DNA from: Siccirubricoccus phaeus
GTDB taxonomy: Bacteria > Pseudomonadota > Alphaproteobacteria > Acetobacterales > Acetobacteraceae
Length of the DNA: 64,000 nt
Assembly: GCF_008360935.1 (NCBI RefSeq)
Contig: NZ_SRXO01000007.1
Location: forward strand, 124,001 to 188,000
Reading direction: 5' to 3'
Below, in pieces: positions 34,401 through 43,376 of this stretch. Position 1 is the stretch's first letter, and each line of letters opens with the position of its first letter. The notes under the pieces were generated by a model. That model was not told where the DNA came from, searched no databases, and worked only from the letters and a program-made list of their open reading frames with translations. Both the position numbers and the translations under genes were made by a program.

Positions 34401-34517
34401 ATGCTGCGATGGATGCGGGCGACCGCCGGGCTGGCGGCCGTGGTGGCAGCGGAGCCGCGCGCGATCGGCAGGGCGGCGGGCGGCGAGGCCGGTTGCCGCC
34501 GGGCGAGGCGCCGGTGA
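34401..34517 (+). pseudogene. Short signal-peptide-like ORF, possible relic of a binding-protein gene
   Basis: In the 314-base gap before the ABC permease operon, an ATG preceded by GAGGAAG at good spacing opens a 38-codon frame beginning MLRWMRATAGLAAVVAAEP. Its positive start and hydrophobic core look like the beginning of a signal peptide, then it runs into Arg/Gly-rich sequence and stops. Dipeptide-type operons usually start with a substrate-binding-protein gene at this place, and none is present. A deletion relic is one reading; a chance ORF in GC-rich DNA is another. The remainder of the gap (34350-34663) shows no other gene. Confidence 0.25.
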
Positions 34518-34663
34518 TGCGGATGGCTCCGGCCCGCCCCCGCCCTTCCACGCCGCCGCGCGGCGCGGCCCTCTCCCTCGGCCGCCTGCGGGCAAGGGTC
34601 GGGATGGGGGGCGCCCCTGCGCGCGGGGTTGGCGGGGCGACGATGCGCCAGGGGCCGAATTAA

Positions 34664-35644
34664 GTGTTCGCCTTCATCCTCTCCCGCATCCTGCAGGCCA
34701 TTCCGGTGATGCTGGTGGTGGCCTTCATCAGCTTCGCCATGTTCGCCTATGTCGGCGACCCGGTCTCCATCATGCTCGGCCAGGACTTTACCGAGGCGCA
34801 GCGCCAGGCGCTGATCGCCGGCCTGGGGCTGGACCAGCCCTTCTTCGTGCAATTCGCGAAGTTCATCGGCAATGCCGTGCAGGGCGAATTCGGCCTCTCC
34901 TACCGCCTCTCCCGCCCGGTTGCGGAGCTGATCGGCGAGCGTGCGCCGGCGACGCTGGAGCTGGCCTTCTGCGCCGCCGGCATCGCGCTGGTGGTGGGCG
35001 TGGCGATGGGCGTCTATACCGGGCTGTACCGCAATTCCTGGCTCAGCCGGGCGCTGCTGACCTTCAGCCTGGTGGGCGTCTCCCTGCCGCCCTTCCTCAT
35101 CGGCATCCTGCTGATCCTGGTGTTTTCCGTCTGGCTCGGCTGGCTGCCCTCCTTCGGGCGCGGCGATGTCGTGCAGCTCGGCTGGTGGTCCACCGGCTTC
35201 CTTACCTGGTCGGGGCTGAAGGCGCTGGTGCTGCCTTCCATCACCCTCGGCCTGTTCCAGTTGACGCTGATCATGCGGCTGGTGCGGGCGGAGATGCTCG
35301 AGGTGCTGCGCACGGACTATATCAAATTCGCCCGCGCCCGGGGGCTTTCGAACCGCGCGGTGAATTTCGGCCATGCGCTGAAGAACACGCTGGTGCCGGT
35401 CATCACCATCGCCGGGCTGCAGCTCGGCGGCATCATCGCCTTCGCCATCGTGACGGAGACGGTGTTCCAATGGCCGGGGATGGGGCTGCTCTTCATCCAG
35501 AGCGTCAGCGCCGCCGACATCCCGGTAATGGCGGCCTATCTGATGCTCATCGCCCTGGTCTTCGTCACCATCAACCTGGCTGTCGACCTGCTCTACTACG
35601 CGGTGGATCCGCGGTTGCGCATCGGCCGCGGGCAGGGGCACTGA
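34664..35644 (+). CDS. Dipeptide-type ABC transporter permease (DppB-like)
   Basis: A 326-residue inner-membrane permease of the oligopeptide/dipeptide/nickel family, first of four consecutive transport genes. It has six predicted spans; the N-terminal ILSRILQAIPVMLVVAFISFAMF and the EAA loop region (RADMLEVLRTDYIKFARARGLSNRAV type, here AEMLEVLRTDYIKFARARGL) that contacts the ATPase are clear. The start is GTG at 34664. Unlike the second such operon at 49.8 kb, no binding-protein gene precedes it, so it must use one encoded elsewhere. Confidence 0.9.
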   Translation: MFAFILSRILQAIPVMLVVAFISFAMFAYVGDPVSIMLGQDFTEAQRQALIAGLGLDQPFFVQFAKFIGNAVQGEFGLSYRLSRPVAELIGERAPATLELAFCAAGIALVVGVAMGVYTGLYRNSWLSRALLTFSLVGVSLPPFLIGILLILVFSVWLGWLPSFGRGDVVQLGWWSTGFLTWSGLKALVLPSITLGLFQLTLIMRLVRAEMLEVLRTDYIKFARARGLSNRAVNFGHALKNTLVPVITIAGLQLGGIIAFAIVTETVFQWPGMGLLFIQSVSAADIPVMAAYLMLIALVFVTINLAVDLLYYAVDPRLRIGRGQGH

Positions 35645-35646
35645 GC

Positions 35647-36570
35647 ATGGCGGCGCTCATCGCCCCCTTGGCCAGGCTGCTGGACAGCGACCTGTTCTAC
35701 TCCTTCCGCCGCTCCCCGGTGACGGTGCTCTCCGCCCTGGTGGGGCTGGTCTGCCTGGTGGGGGCGGGGCTGGCGCCCTGGCTGGCGCCGCACGACCCCT
35801 TCGACCTCGCCAGCCTGAACCTGATCGACGCCTTCAAGCCGCCCGCCTGGATGGCGGAGGGCGACGGCACCTACCCGCTCGGCACGGATGATCAGGGGCG
35901 GGACGTGCTCTCCGCCATCATGTATGGCGCGCGCATTTCGCTGCTGGTCGGCATCTGCTCGGTGATCTTCTCCACCCTGCTGGGTGTCGGCCTGGGGCTG
36001 GTGGCCGGCTATCTCGGCGGCACGGTGGATGGGCTGCTGATGCGCATCGCCGATATCCAGCTCACCTTCCCCTCCATCCTCATCGCCCTGCTGGTGGATG
36101 GCGTGGTGCGCGCCGTGCTGCCGCGGGAGGTGCATGACCAGATCGCCCTCTTCGTCGTCATCTTCGCCATCGGCATCAGCGCCTGGCCGCAATTCGCCCG
36201 CACCGTCCGCTCCTCCACCCTGGTGGAGCGGAACAAGGAATATGTCCTGGCGGCGCGGGTCATCGGGCTTTCCCGGCTGCACATCATGCTCACCCATGTG
36301 CTGCCCAACGTGCTGGGGCCGGTGCTGGTGATCGCCACGCTGAATCTCGGCAACGCCATCATCTCCGAGGCGACGCTGAGCTTCCTTGGCGTTGGCGTGC
36401 CGCCGACCGAGCCTTCCCTCGGCACCCTCATCCGCATCGGCAATGATTTCCTGTTCAGCGGCGAGTGGTGGATCACGATCTTCCCCGGTGTGGCGCTGAT
36501 CGCGATGGTACTGTCCGTCAACCTGCTGGGCGACTGGTTGCGCGATGCCCTGAACCCGAAGCTCCGCTGA
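35647..36570 (+). CDS. Dipeptide-type ABC transporter permease (DppC-like)
   Basis: A 307-residue permease. An N-terminal cytosolic segment (FYSFRRSPVTVLSALVGLVCLVGAGLAPWLAPHDPFD) is typical of OppC/DppC. The TDDQGRDVLSAIMYGARISLLVG motif and the EAA loop (LVERNKEYVLAARVIGLSRLHIMLTHVLPN) are intact. It pairs with the preceding permease to form the channel. The start ATG lies three bases after the preceding stop (TGAGCATG), indicating coupled translation. It ends in WLRDALNPKLR, the family C-terminus. Confidence 0.92.
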   Translation: MAALIAPLARLLDSDLFYSFRRSPVTVLSALVGLVCLVGAGLAPWLAPHDPFDLASLNLIDAFKPPAWMAEGDGTYPLGTDDQGRDVLSAIMYGARISLLVGICSVIFSTLLGVGLGLVAGYLGGTVDGLLMRIADIQLTFPSILIALLVDGVVRAVLPREVHDQIALFVVIFAIGISAWPQFARTVRSSTLVERNKEYVLAARVIGLSRLHIMLTHVLPNVLGPVLVIATLNLGNAIISEATLSFLGVGVPPTEPSLGTLIRIGNDFLFSGEWWITIFPGVALIAMVLSVNLLGDWLRDALNPKLR

Positions 36571-37610
36571 TGCAGCCGATCCTCCCTTCCCCATCGCGCG
36601 AGCGCGACGGGGCCCCCATCCTCGAAGTCCGCGATCTGCGGGTGGAGTTCCCCACGCGCCGCGGCACCTTGCGGGCGCTGGACGGCGTTTCCTTCAGCAT
36701 CATGCCGGGGGAGGTGCTGGGCGTGGTGGGCGAGAGCGGCGCCGGCAAATCCATGACCGGCGCCGCGATCATCGGGCTGCTGGAGCCGCCCGGGCGCATC
36801 GCCGGCGGGCAGATCCTGCTGCACGGGCGGCGCATCGACAATCTCCGCTATGAGGCGATGCGGAAGATCCGCGGCAAGGAGATCGGCGCGATCTTCCAGG
36901 ACCCGCTGACCACGCTGAACCCGCTCTACACCGTCGGCGACCAGCTCGTGGAGACGATGCTGACGCACCTGCCGATCGGCGCCGCCGAGGCCCGGAAGCG
37001 CGCCATCGGCTGGCTGGAGATGGTGGGCATTCCGGCCGCCGCGCAGCGGGTGGACAGCTACCCGCATGAGTTCAGCGGCGGCATGCGCCAGCGCGTCGTC
37101 ATCGCCCTGGCCCTCTGCGCCGAGCCGCGCATGGTGGTGGCGGATGAGCCGACCACGGCGCTCGACGTCTCCATCCAGGCCCAGATCATCGCCCTGCTGA
37201 AGACCCTGGCGCGGGAGAAGGGGATGGCGATGATGCTCGTCACCCACGATATGGGCGTGATCGCCGAGACGGCGGACAGGGTGGCGGTGATGTATGCCGG
37301 GCGCATCGCGGAAATCGGCCCGGTGCGGAGCGTGGTAAAGGCACCGCGCCACCCCTATTCCGAGGGGCTGATGGCCTCCATCCCGCCGCTCGACCGCAAG
37401 GTGGACCATCTGGCGCAGATCGAGGGGGCGATGCCGCGGCTCTCCGCCATCCCGCCGGGCTGCGCCTTCAACCCGCGCTGCCCGCATGTGTTCGACCGCT
37501 GCCGGGTGGAGCGGCCGGAGCTGCTGGAGACCACGGCGACGCGTGCCGCCTGCTGGCTCTACGACCCGGCCTCCGCCAAGCAGGCGCCGGAGGCGCTGCG
37601 CCATGGCTGA
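36570..37610 (+). CDS. Dipeptide-type ABC transporter ATPase (DppD-like)
   Basis: A 346-residue ABC ATPase with Walker A GESGAGKSM, Q-loop QDPLTTLNP, signature SGGMRQR, Walker B MVVADEPTTALD and H-loop VTHDMG. The C-terminal oligopeptide/dipeptide extension ends in PPGCAFNPRCPHVFDRC, whose cysteines match the iron-sulfur cluster motif seen in this subfamily. Its start overlaps the upstream stop by one base (TGATG). An internal frame is open upstream, but this ATG is dictated by the overlap and the family N-terminus. Confidence 0.93.
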   Translation: MQPILPSPSRERDGAPILEVRDLRVEFPTRRGTLRALDGVSFSIMPGEVLGVVGESGAGKSMTGAAIIGLLEPPGRIAGGQILLHGRRIDNLRYEAMRKIRGKEIGAIFQDPLTTLNPLYTVGDQLVETMLTHLPIGAAEARKRAIGWLEMVGIPAAAQRVDSYPHEFSGGMRQRVVIALALCAEPRMVVADEPTTALDVSIQAQIIALLKTLAREKGMAMMLVTHDMGVIAETADRVAVMYAGRIAEIGPVRSVVKAPRHPYSEGLMASIPPLDRKVDHLAQIEGAMPRLSAIPPGCAFNPRCPHVFDRCRVERPELLETTATRAACWLYDPASAKQAPEALRHG

Positions 37611-38709
37611 GGAGCCGATGCCTCGTGCCCCCGGCACGGCCCTGCCACATGCCCCCGGCGCGACCGCCATGCTGGTGGCCGATGAGCTGGCCCGCCATTT
37701 CGACGTCTCCCGCCCCCTGCTGCAGCGGCTACTGGCCGGGGAGGGCAAGCGCATCCTGCGCGCCGTGGATGGCGTCTCCTTCGAGATCCCGAAGGGCACC
37801 ACCCTGTCGCTCGTGGGTGAAAGCGGCTGCGGCAAATCCACCGTGGCGCGGCTGGTCGTCGGCCTCTACCCGCCGACCCGCGGGCGCGTGCTGTTCGACG
37901 GCCAGGATTTGCACCAGGCCCGCGCCGCCGCGGCGCAGCGCCGGCGCATGCAGATGATCTTCCAGGACCCCTACGCCTCGCTGAACCCGCGCTGGCGGGT
38001 GCGGGACATCGTAGCGGAGCCGATCCGCGCCTTCGGCCTGATCCCCGATCAGGCGGCGCAGCGCGCCAGGGTGGCGGAGCTGCTGACCCAGGTAGGGCTC
38101 TCGCCGCTGGATGGCGAGAAATACCCGCATGAGTTCAGCGGCGGCCAGCGGCAGCGCATCTCCATCGCCCGGGCGCTGTCCTCCAACCCGGAATTCCTGG
38201 TCTGCGACGAGCCGACCTCGGCGCTCGACGTCTCCGTGCAGGCGCAGATCCTGAACCTGATGAAGGACCTCCAGGCGCGGCTCGGCCTCACCTATCTCTT
38301 CATCAGCCACAACCTCGCCGTGGTGCGGCAGGTCAGCGACCGCATCGGGGTGATGTATCTCGGAAGGCTGGTGGAGCTGGCGGAGGCGGAGACGCTCTTC
38401 ACCGCGCCGCGCCACCCCTATACGCGGGCGCTGATGGAGGCGATCCCGGACCTCGAGATGACCGGGCGGCAGCGCATCCCGGTGGGCGGCGAGGTGCCGA
38501 GCCCGATCAGCCCGCCCTCCGGCTGCCCCTTCCATCCGCGCTGCCCGCTGGCGGATGCGCGCTGCAAGGCGGAGATGCCGAAGCTGCTGCCGCTGAAGGG
38601 CCAGGCCGGCACCATCGCCGCCTGCCATGCGGTGGAGGAGGGGCGGGACCCGCCGCCCACGCCGGCCGGCACGGCTCAGCGGATCGGCACCACCGAGACG
38701 GCGTTGTAG
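37603..38709 (+). CDS. Dipeptide-type ABC transporter ATPase (DppF-like)
   Basis: A 368-residue ABC ATPase, partner of the previous one. It has Walker A GESGCGKST, Q-loop QDPYASLNPRW, signature SGGQRQR, Walker B LVCDEPTSALD, H-loop ISHNLA and a C-terminal GCPFHPRCPLADARC extension. The ATG at 37603 overlaps the preceding coding end by eight bases. Later in-frame ATGs (37618, 37669) are alternatives. Its last 34 bases overlap the 3' end of creA on the other strand. Confidence 0.92.
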   Translation: MAEEPMPRAPGTALPHAPGATAMLVADELARHFDVSRPLLQRLLAGEGKRILRAVDGVSFEIPKGTTLSLVGESGCGKSTVARLVVGLYPPTRGRVLFDGQDLHQARAAAAQRRRMQMIFQDPYASLNPRWRVRDIVAEPIRAFGLIPDQAAQRARVAELLTQVGLSPLDGEKYPHEFSGGQRQRISIARALSSNPEFLVCDEPTSALDVSVQAQILNLMKDLQARLGLTYLFISHNLAVVRQVSDRIGVMYLGRLVELAEAETLFTAPRHPYTRALMEAIPDLEMTGRQRIPVGGEVPSPISPPSGCPFHPRCPLADARCKAEMPKLLPLKGQAGTIAACHAVEEGRDPPPTPAGTAQRIGTTETAL

Positions 38710-39140
38710 GGCGAGCCATCCACCAGCTTGGTGGACCAGGCCATGTAGATGATCACGTTGCGCTCCTCGTCGAGGAAGCGATGGACGCGGGTTTCCTTGA
38801 AGAAGAGGCTGGTGTCGCTTTCATAGACCCGCTCGCCGCGTTCGCCGCGCCGGGCGCCCTCCGTCACCCGCACCGGGCCGGTGGCGGTGCAGGAGAGGGA
38901 GAAGCGGGCCGGGTCCTCGGCGATGCCGACCATGCCGGAGAGGCCGCCGGTGCGCGCCTGGGAAATGTAGCAGGAGACGCCCTGCACCTCCGGGTCGTCG
39001 AAGCGCTCGATCACCACGCGGTGGCTGCGGGTCAGGCCGAGATTGGTGAGCGCGGTGTTCACATGGCCGATTTCCTTCGTCTCCTGCGCCGCGGCGGGGA
39101 GGGCAAGGAGGAGCAGGGTGGCAAGGGGCAGCAGGCGCAT
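38676..39140 (-). CDS. creA: CreA family periplasmic protein
   Basis: A 154-residue protein with a signal peptide (MRLLPLATLLLLALPAAAQ) and the CreA core: IERFDDPEVQGVSCYISQARTGGLSG, ARFSLSCTATGP, VFKETRVHRFLDEERNVIIYMAWSTKLVDGSPYNAVSVVPI-type C-terminus. CreA is a conserved secreted protein of unknown function in proteobacteria; two cysteines (in VSCYIS and LSCTAT) could form a disulfide. The gene is convergent with the dppF-like gene and overlaps it by 34 bases at the 3' ends. Confidence 0.9.
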   Translation of the reverse strand: MRLLPLATLLLLALPAAAQETKEIGHVNTALTNLGLTRSHRVVIERFDDPEVQGVSCYISQARTGGLSGMVGIAEDPARFSLSCTATGPVRVTEGARRGERGERVYESDTSLFFKETRVHRFLDEERNVIIYMAWSTKLVDGSPYNAVSVVPIR

Positions 39141-39370
39141 TGGCGGGCCTCCGGGATGGTGGGGGCATCACGCGGCCAGGCGGTGCGGGTTGCAAGGGGG
39201 GCCGAGAGGGGCGCCGCCCCTCCCGGGCATCGCCAAAGGCCGAAGGGCCTTCGGAAACCATCAGTTCGAGCCTTGCGGGTTCAACTCGCAGCCTCGAAGG
39301 GCCTCGGCGCTTGGCGGGGTTGGACGCACTGCGTCCAAGGTGAGAGGAAGGGTCGCGCCGCAAGACGCGC

Positions 39371-39477
39371 CTAGAGCAGATCGCCGGAGGGCGGCATCGC
39401 CCGGAGGCGTGAATCTGCTCTACAATCCATAAGCTAGAGCGGCTTCGCGCTGCACAGTCAGCGTGAAACCGCTCTAG
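39371..39477. repeat. Two TAGAGC-bounded palindromic elements
   Basis: Element 1 (39371-39421) opens with CTAGAGCAGAT and closes with ATCTGCTCTA. Element 2 (39434-39477) is 44 bp, opening CTAGAGCGG and closing CCGCTCTAG. The pair recurs in inverted orientation at 47351-47457, nearly base for base for element 1. The rest of the 354-base gap (39141-39494) contains a GC-rich tract with further small hairpins (AAGGCCGAAGGGCCTT) and no gene. Confidence 0.85.
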
Positions 39478-39494
39478 CGGCGCGACGCCCTGCT

Positions 39495-41261
39495 TCAATC
39501 CCCCAGCGCGACGCCCTCGCGCCGCGGATCGGCCCCACCCTGCAGCCTGACGCCCTCGGCCCCGCGCAGGATGCGGATGACATGCAGCCCGGAGGTCATG
39601 GTCCGCAGCTCAACCGGAAAGCCCCGCGCCTCCAGCCCCGGCGCCAGCGCCGCCGCGCCAGTCCCGGCCTCCAGCTCCAGCCCCGCATTCAGCGCCCCGA
39701 TCCGCGGCAGCGAGACCGCCGCCTGCGGCTCCAGCCCCCAATCCAGCAGCGCCACCAGCGTCTGCGCCACATGGCCGATGATGCGCGAGCCGCCGGCCGA
39801 GCCGAGCAGCAGCATCGGCAGCCCATCCGCGCCGAAGACGATGGTGGGGGACATGGAGGAGCGCGGCCGCTTGCCCGGGCCCACCCTGTTCGCCACCGGC
39901 CGCCCCTCGATCTCCGGCAGGAAGGAGAAATCGGTCAGCTCATTGTTGAGGAAGAAGCCGCGCACCATCAGCCGGGCGCCGAAGAGGTCCTCGATGGTGC
40001 TGGTCATCGCCAGCGCATTGCCCTCGGCATCGACGATGGAGACATGGCTGGTGCCGCCCTCCGGCTGCGGCGGCTGGCTGGCCAAAGCGGCGCCGTCCTG
40101 CCAGGGCGGGTTGCCGGCCCGCGGCGCCGCCAGGGCGTGGTCGCGGTCCAGCAGCTGGGCGCGGAGCAGCAGGTAGGTGGGGTCCAGCAGCCCGCGCAGC
40201 GGCACCGGCACCTGGTCCGCATCCGCCAGATAGCGGTTGCGGTCGGCGAAGGCGATGCGCCCCGCCTCGCCCAGCAGATGCGCCGCGTCCAGCCCGCGCG
40301 GATCCAGCCCCGCCAGGCTCTGATGCGCCAGGATGCCGAGGATCTGCAGCACCGTGGCGCCGCCGGAGGAAGGCGGCGGGAAGCCGCAGACCGTCACGCC
40401 GCGATAGGGGCCGCACAGCGCCTCCCGCTGCTTCGGCGCATAGCCGGCCAGGTCGTCCGTCGTCATCAGCCCGGGATTGGCATGGGCGCGGATGGCGGCG
40501 GCGATCTCGGCGGCGATCGGGCCGCGATGCAGCGCCTCCGCCCCCTGCTCGGCGATGGCGCGCAGCGTCGCGGCATAGGCCGGGTTGCGCAGCGTGGCGC
40601 CGGCGGGCAGCGGCTTGCCATCGGGCAGGAACAGGGCACGCGCCTCGCGGTCCTGCGCCAGATGCGCGGCGTCCTGGGCGATCAGCGCGGCGAGGCGCGG
40701 GGTGACGGGGACGCCGTTCTCCGCCGCCGCGATGGCGGGGGCGAAGAGCGCCGCCCAGGGCAGCCTGCCCTGCGCCTTGTGCAGCGCCTCCAGCATGCGC
40801 ATGGCGCCCGGCACGCCGACGGCGCGGCCGCCGATGGCCGCGGCGAGGAAGGCCATGGGCTGGCCATCCTTCAGGAAGAGCGTGGGCGGCGCGGCGGCGG
40901 GCGCCACCTCCCGCCCGTCCCAGGCGCTCAGATGCCGCGTGGCGGCATCCCAGTACAGCGCCAGGGCGCCGCCGCCGAGGCCGGAGGATTGCGGCTCCAC
41001 CAGGCCGAGCATGACCTGGGTGGCGATGGCGGCGTCGATCGCGGTGCCGCCGGCGCGCAGCATCGCCATGCCGGCTTCCGCCGCCAGCGGATGCGCGGCC
41101 GCGACCATCTGCCGCTGCGCCCGTGCCGTGGCGGGGATGAGCAGCAGGAGGAGAAGCAGCAGCAGCGCCGCGGCCGCGCGGCGGCACGGCGTATCGAAAC
41201 CCCCGCTGCGGGATATTTGCGCGGCCTGCCCCGCGGCGTGACCAGCCGATGGGCAAGCCAT
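39495..41261 (-). CDS. ggt: Gamma-glutamyltransferase (gamma-glutamyl transpeptidase)
   Basis: A 588-residue precursor of the Ntn-hydrolase family that transfers or hydrolyses gamma-glutamyl groups of glutathione and related compounds in the periplasm. It has an N-terminal leader with RR before an unbroken leucine run (AAAALLLLLLLLLIPATARA). The large-subunit part begins MVAAAHPLAAEAGMAMLRAGGTAIDAAIA. Autoprocessing is expected before the threonine of GGTSHVSIVDAEGNALAMTSTI; PRSSMSPTIVF and GSAGGSRIIGHV complete the small subunit. The start at 41261 is the first Met before the leader; no strong ribosome binding site is visible. It is divergent from the SDR gene. Confidence 0.9.
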   Translation of the reverse strand: MACPSAGHAAGQAAQISRSGGFDTPCRRAAAALLLLLLLLLIPATARAQRQMVAAAHPLAAEAGMAMLRAGGTAIDAAIATQVMLGLVEPQSSGLGGGALALYWDAATRHLSAWDGREVAPAAAPPTLFLKDGQPMAFLAAAIGGRAVGVPGAMRMLEALHKAQGRLPWAALFAPAIAAAENGVPVTPRLAALIAQDAAHLAQDREARALFLPDGKPLPAGATLRNPAYAATLRAIAEQGAEALHRGPIAAEIAAAIRAHANPGLMTTDDLAGYAPKQREALCGPYRGVTVCGFPPPSSGGATVLQILGILAHQSLAGLDPRGLDAAHLLGEAGRIAFADRNRYLADADQVPVPLRGLLDPTYLLLRAQLLDRDHALAAPRAGNPPWQDGAALASQPPQPEGGTSHVSIVDAEGNALAMTSTIEDLFGARLMVRGFFLNNELTDFSFLPEIEGRPVANRVGPGKRPRSSMSPTIVFGADGLPMLLLGSAGGSRIIGHVAQTLVALLDWGLEPQAAVSLPRIGALNAGLELEAGTGAAALAPGLEARGFPVELRTMTSGLHVIRILRGAEGVRLQGGADPRREGVALGD

Positions 41262-41406
41262 GTCCCGCGGCGCCAGGAAATGCGCCGCCGTTGCAGTTTC
41301 GGGGCTGGTCAGGCGCTGCCTCGGGACGCTCAATCCCGCCGCCGGATGCGGCGCCGGGAGGGCCCGGCGGCAGGGCAGCCTCCGGCGAGGCGGGGAGCGG
41401 TAGGAC

Positions 41407-42168
41407 ATGGAGCTTGGCCTCGGCGGACGGGTCGTCGCGGTCACCGGCGCGGGCAGCGGCATCGGCCGCGCCATTGCGGAGCTGATGGTGGCGCAGGGCG
41501 CCGTGGTGCATGCCGCGGACCGCGCGGCGGCGGGTCTTGCCGACCTCGCCGCCGCCTGCCCGGGCCTCCGCGCGAGCGTGGTGGAGCTGACCGACCGCGC
41601 CGCTGCTGCCGGCTGGATTGCGGCGGTGGAGGCGGCCTCAGGCGGCGCCATCGCGGTCCTCGTCAACAATGCCGGCGGCTCGCTCGGCCAGGTGCCGAAG
41701 GACATCGCGGAGGTCTCCGACGCCGAATGGGATGCGGTGCGCGAGATCAACCTGGATACCGTCTTCGTGCTGTGCCGCGCCGTGGTGCCGGGCATGCGGC
41801 GCGCCGGCGGCGGGCGGATCGTCAATATCGGCTCGCGCGCCGGCTCGCACGCCTCGCTGAACGGGGTGCAGGCCTATACCGCGGCGAAGCACGGGCTGGC
41901 CGGGCTGACGCGGCAATTGGCCGCCGATCTCGGCCCTTCCGGCATCACGGTGAATTACGTCGCCCCCGGGCTGGTGCTGACCAACCCGGCGCGCGAGGCG
42001 CAATGGGCGCGCTACGGCGAGGCCGGGCAGCAGGCGATGCTCGGCCGGGTCGGGCTGCGCCGCCTCGGCACGCCGCGGGACATCGCCCATGCCGTCGCCT
42101 TCCTCGCCTCCGACCTTGCCGCCTTCGTCAGCGGCGCCGTGCTGCCGGTCGATGGCGGCATGGCCTGA
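41407..42168 (+). CDS. Short-chain dehydrogenase/reductase
   Basis: A 253-residue classical SDR. It has the cofactor motif TGAGSGIG (residues 14-21), the NNAGG motif, catalytic Ser in NIGSRAGSHAS, YTAAK (Tyr/Lys dyad) and the C-terminal SGAVLPVDGGMA, all typical of FabG-like oxidoreductases. The aspartate D38-R39 after strand 2 (HAADRAA) suggests NAD over NADP preference. It is followed after 25 bases by a Bug-type binding protein, suggesting joint use of an imported carboxylate. The substrate is unknown. Confidence 0.9.
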   Translation: MELGLGGRVVAVTGAGSGIGRAIAELMVAQGAVVHAADRAAAGLADLAAACPGLRASVVELTDRAAAAGWIAAVEAASGGAIAVLVNNAGGSLGQVPKDIAEVSDAEWDAVREINLDTVFVLCRAVVPGMRRAGGGRIVNIGSRAGSHASLNGVQAYTAAKHGLAGLTRQLAADLGPSGITVNYVAPGLVLTNPAREAQWARYGEAGQQAMLGRVGLRRLGTPRDIAHAVAFLASDLAAFVSGAVLPVDGGMA

Positions 42169-42193
42169 AGCCGCACTGCGCAGGAGTACCCCC

Positions 42194-43159
42194 ATGCCGA
42201 GACCCATCCTCACCCGCCGCGCCCTCCTCGCCGCCGGCGCCACCATGGCAGCGCCGGCGCTGCATGCCCAGCCGCGGCGGCCGATCCGGCTGATCATCCC
42301 CTTCTCCGCCGGCGGCAATACGGATGTGCTGGCCCGGCTGCTGGCGCCGCGCGCCGCGGAACTGCTCGGCGTGCCGGTGGCGGTGGAGAACCGGCCGAGC
42401 GCCAGCGCCATCGTCGGCGTGGAGGCCGTGGCGCGGGCGCAGCCGGACGGCACCACGCTGCTCTGCTGCGACACCACCCTGCCGGTGCTGCCGGCGCTGC
42501 ATCAGCAGCTCCCCTTCGACATCTTCCGCGACCTGGTGCCGCTGGCCTCCGTCGCCTCGGCGCCGACCACGCTGGTGGTGCGGGCCTCCCTGCCGGCGAA
42601 GACGCTGCCGGAATTCATCGCCCTGGCGAAGGCGGAACCCGGGCGCATCACCTACGCGACAGGCAGCATCGGCGGCACGGCGCATCTGGCGGCGCTGCTG
42701 CTGCAGGAACAGGCGGGCATCCGCATGAATTTCGTGCCCTATTCCGGGGCGGGGCAGGCGGCGAACGATCTGGTCGCCGGGCATCTCGACGTGAATTTCT
42801 CCGCGCTGAACGCCATCCTCGGGTTGATGCAGGCGGGCACCATCCGGGCGCTGGCGACCAGCGGGGCGGAACGCCAGGCTCTGGCGCCGGAACTGCCCAC
42901 CTTCCGGGAATCCGGCCTGCCGAATGTGGTGGTGGCGGCGCATTGGGGCTTCTACGCGCCGGCAGGGCTGGCGCCGGAGCAGGTGGAGAAGATCGGCGGC
43001 GCCTTCCTGCAGGCCGCGCGCGAGGAACCGCTGAAGGCGGAGCTGACGCGGCGTGGCTACGCCCAGGTGCAGGCGGATGCGCCGGCGCATGCCCGCATCC
43101 TGCGCGAGGAATACGAGAAATGGGGCGGGGTGATGCGCCGGGCCGGCAGCGTGGGTTGA
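42194..43159 (+). CDS. Bug/TctC family periplasmic substrate-binding protein
   Basis: A 321-residue protein with a Tat-like leader (LTRRALLAAGATMAAPALHAQ). The Bug fold follows: RPIRLIIPFSAGGNTDVLARLLAPR near the mature N-terminus, VENRPSASAIVGVEAVARAQPDG, YATGSIGGTAHLAALLLQEQAGI and VPYSGAGQAANDLVAGHLDVNF. Such proteins bind carboxylates in the periplasm; they are far more numerous than the TctAB membrane components, and none is encoded here. The start has AGGAGT nine bases upstream, directly after the SDR gene. Confidence 0.9.
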   Translation: MPRPILTRRALLAAGATMAAPALHAQPRRPIRLIIPFSAGGNTDVLARLLAPRAAELLGVPVAVENRPSASAIVGVEAVARAQPDGTTLLCCDTTLPVLPALHQQLPFDIFRDLVPLASVASAPTTLVVRASLPAKTLPEFIALAKAEPGRITYATGSIGGTAHLAALLLQEQAGIRMNFVPYSGAGQAANDLVAGHLDVNFSALNAILGLMQAGTIRALATSGAERQALAPELPTFRESGLPNVVVAAHWGFYAPAGLAPEQVEKIGGAFLQAAREEPLKAELTRRGYAQVQADAPAHARILREEYEKWGGVMRRAGSVG

Positions 43160-43376
43160 GGAGGGCGCGCGCTGCCCTCCGCCTTGGGCGCAGCGCGGCG
43201 CCCAGCCCCAGCCGCCAAGGACCGAAAGGCGCCTGAAATCCCCGGCTTCGTCAGCCCGCCAGCGGATGGGACCCGGCGCCTGATGCTCGCCCGCCGGCCG
43301 GCCATTGTACACATTTTGTTCTTTACCGGGTCGCGCGGCGGCGGCAGGCTCGGCCTGGGCGAAATGGAGTTCAGAG

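Noticed and set aside
34352-34663. 103-codon frame ending just before the permease gene
   Set aside because: Composition is Arg/Gly/Pro/Ala without any domain, no ribosome binding site and no similarity; a shorter ORF in another frame (34401-34517) has better start features and is listed instead.
34664-38709. Labelling the first ABC operon as a nickel importer
   Set aside because: The family includes peptide, nickel and other systems; without the binding protein the substrate cannot be assigned.
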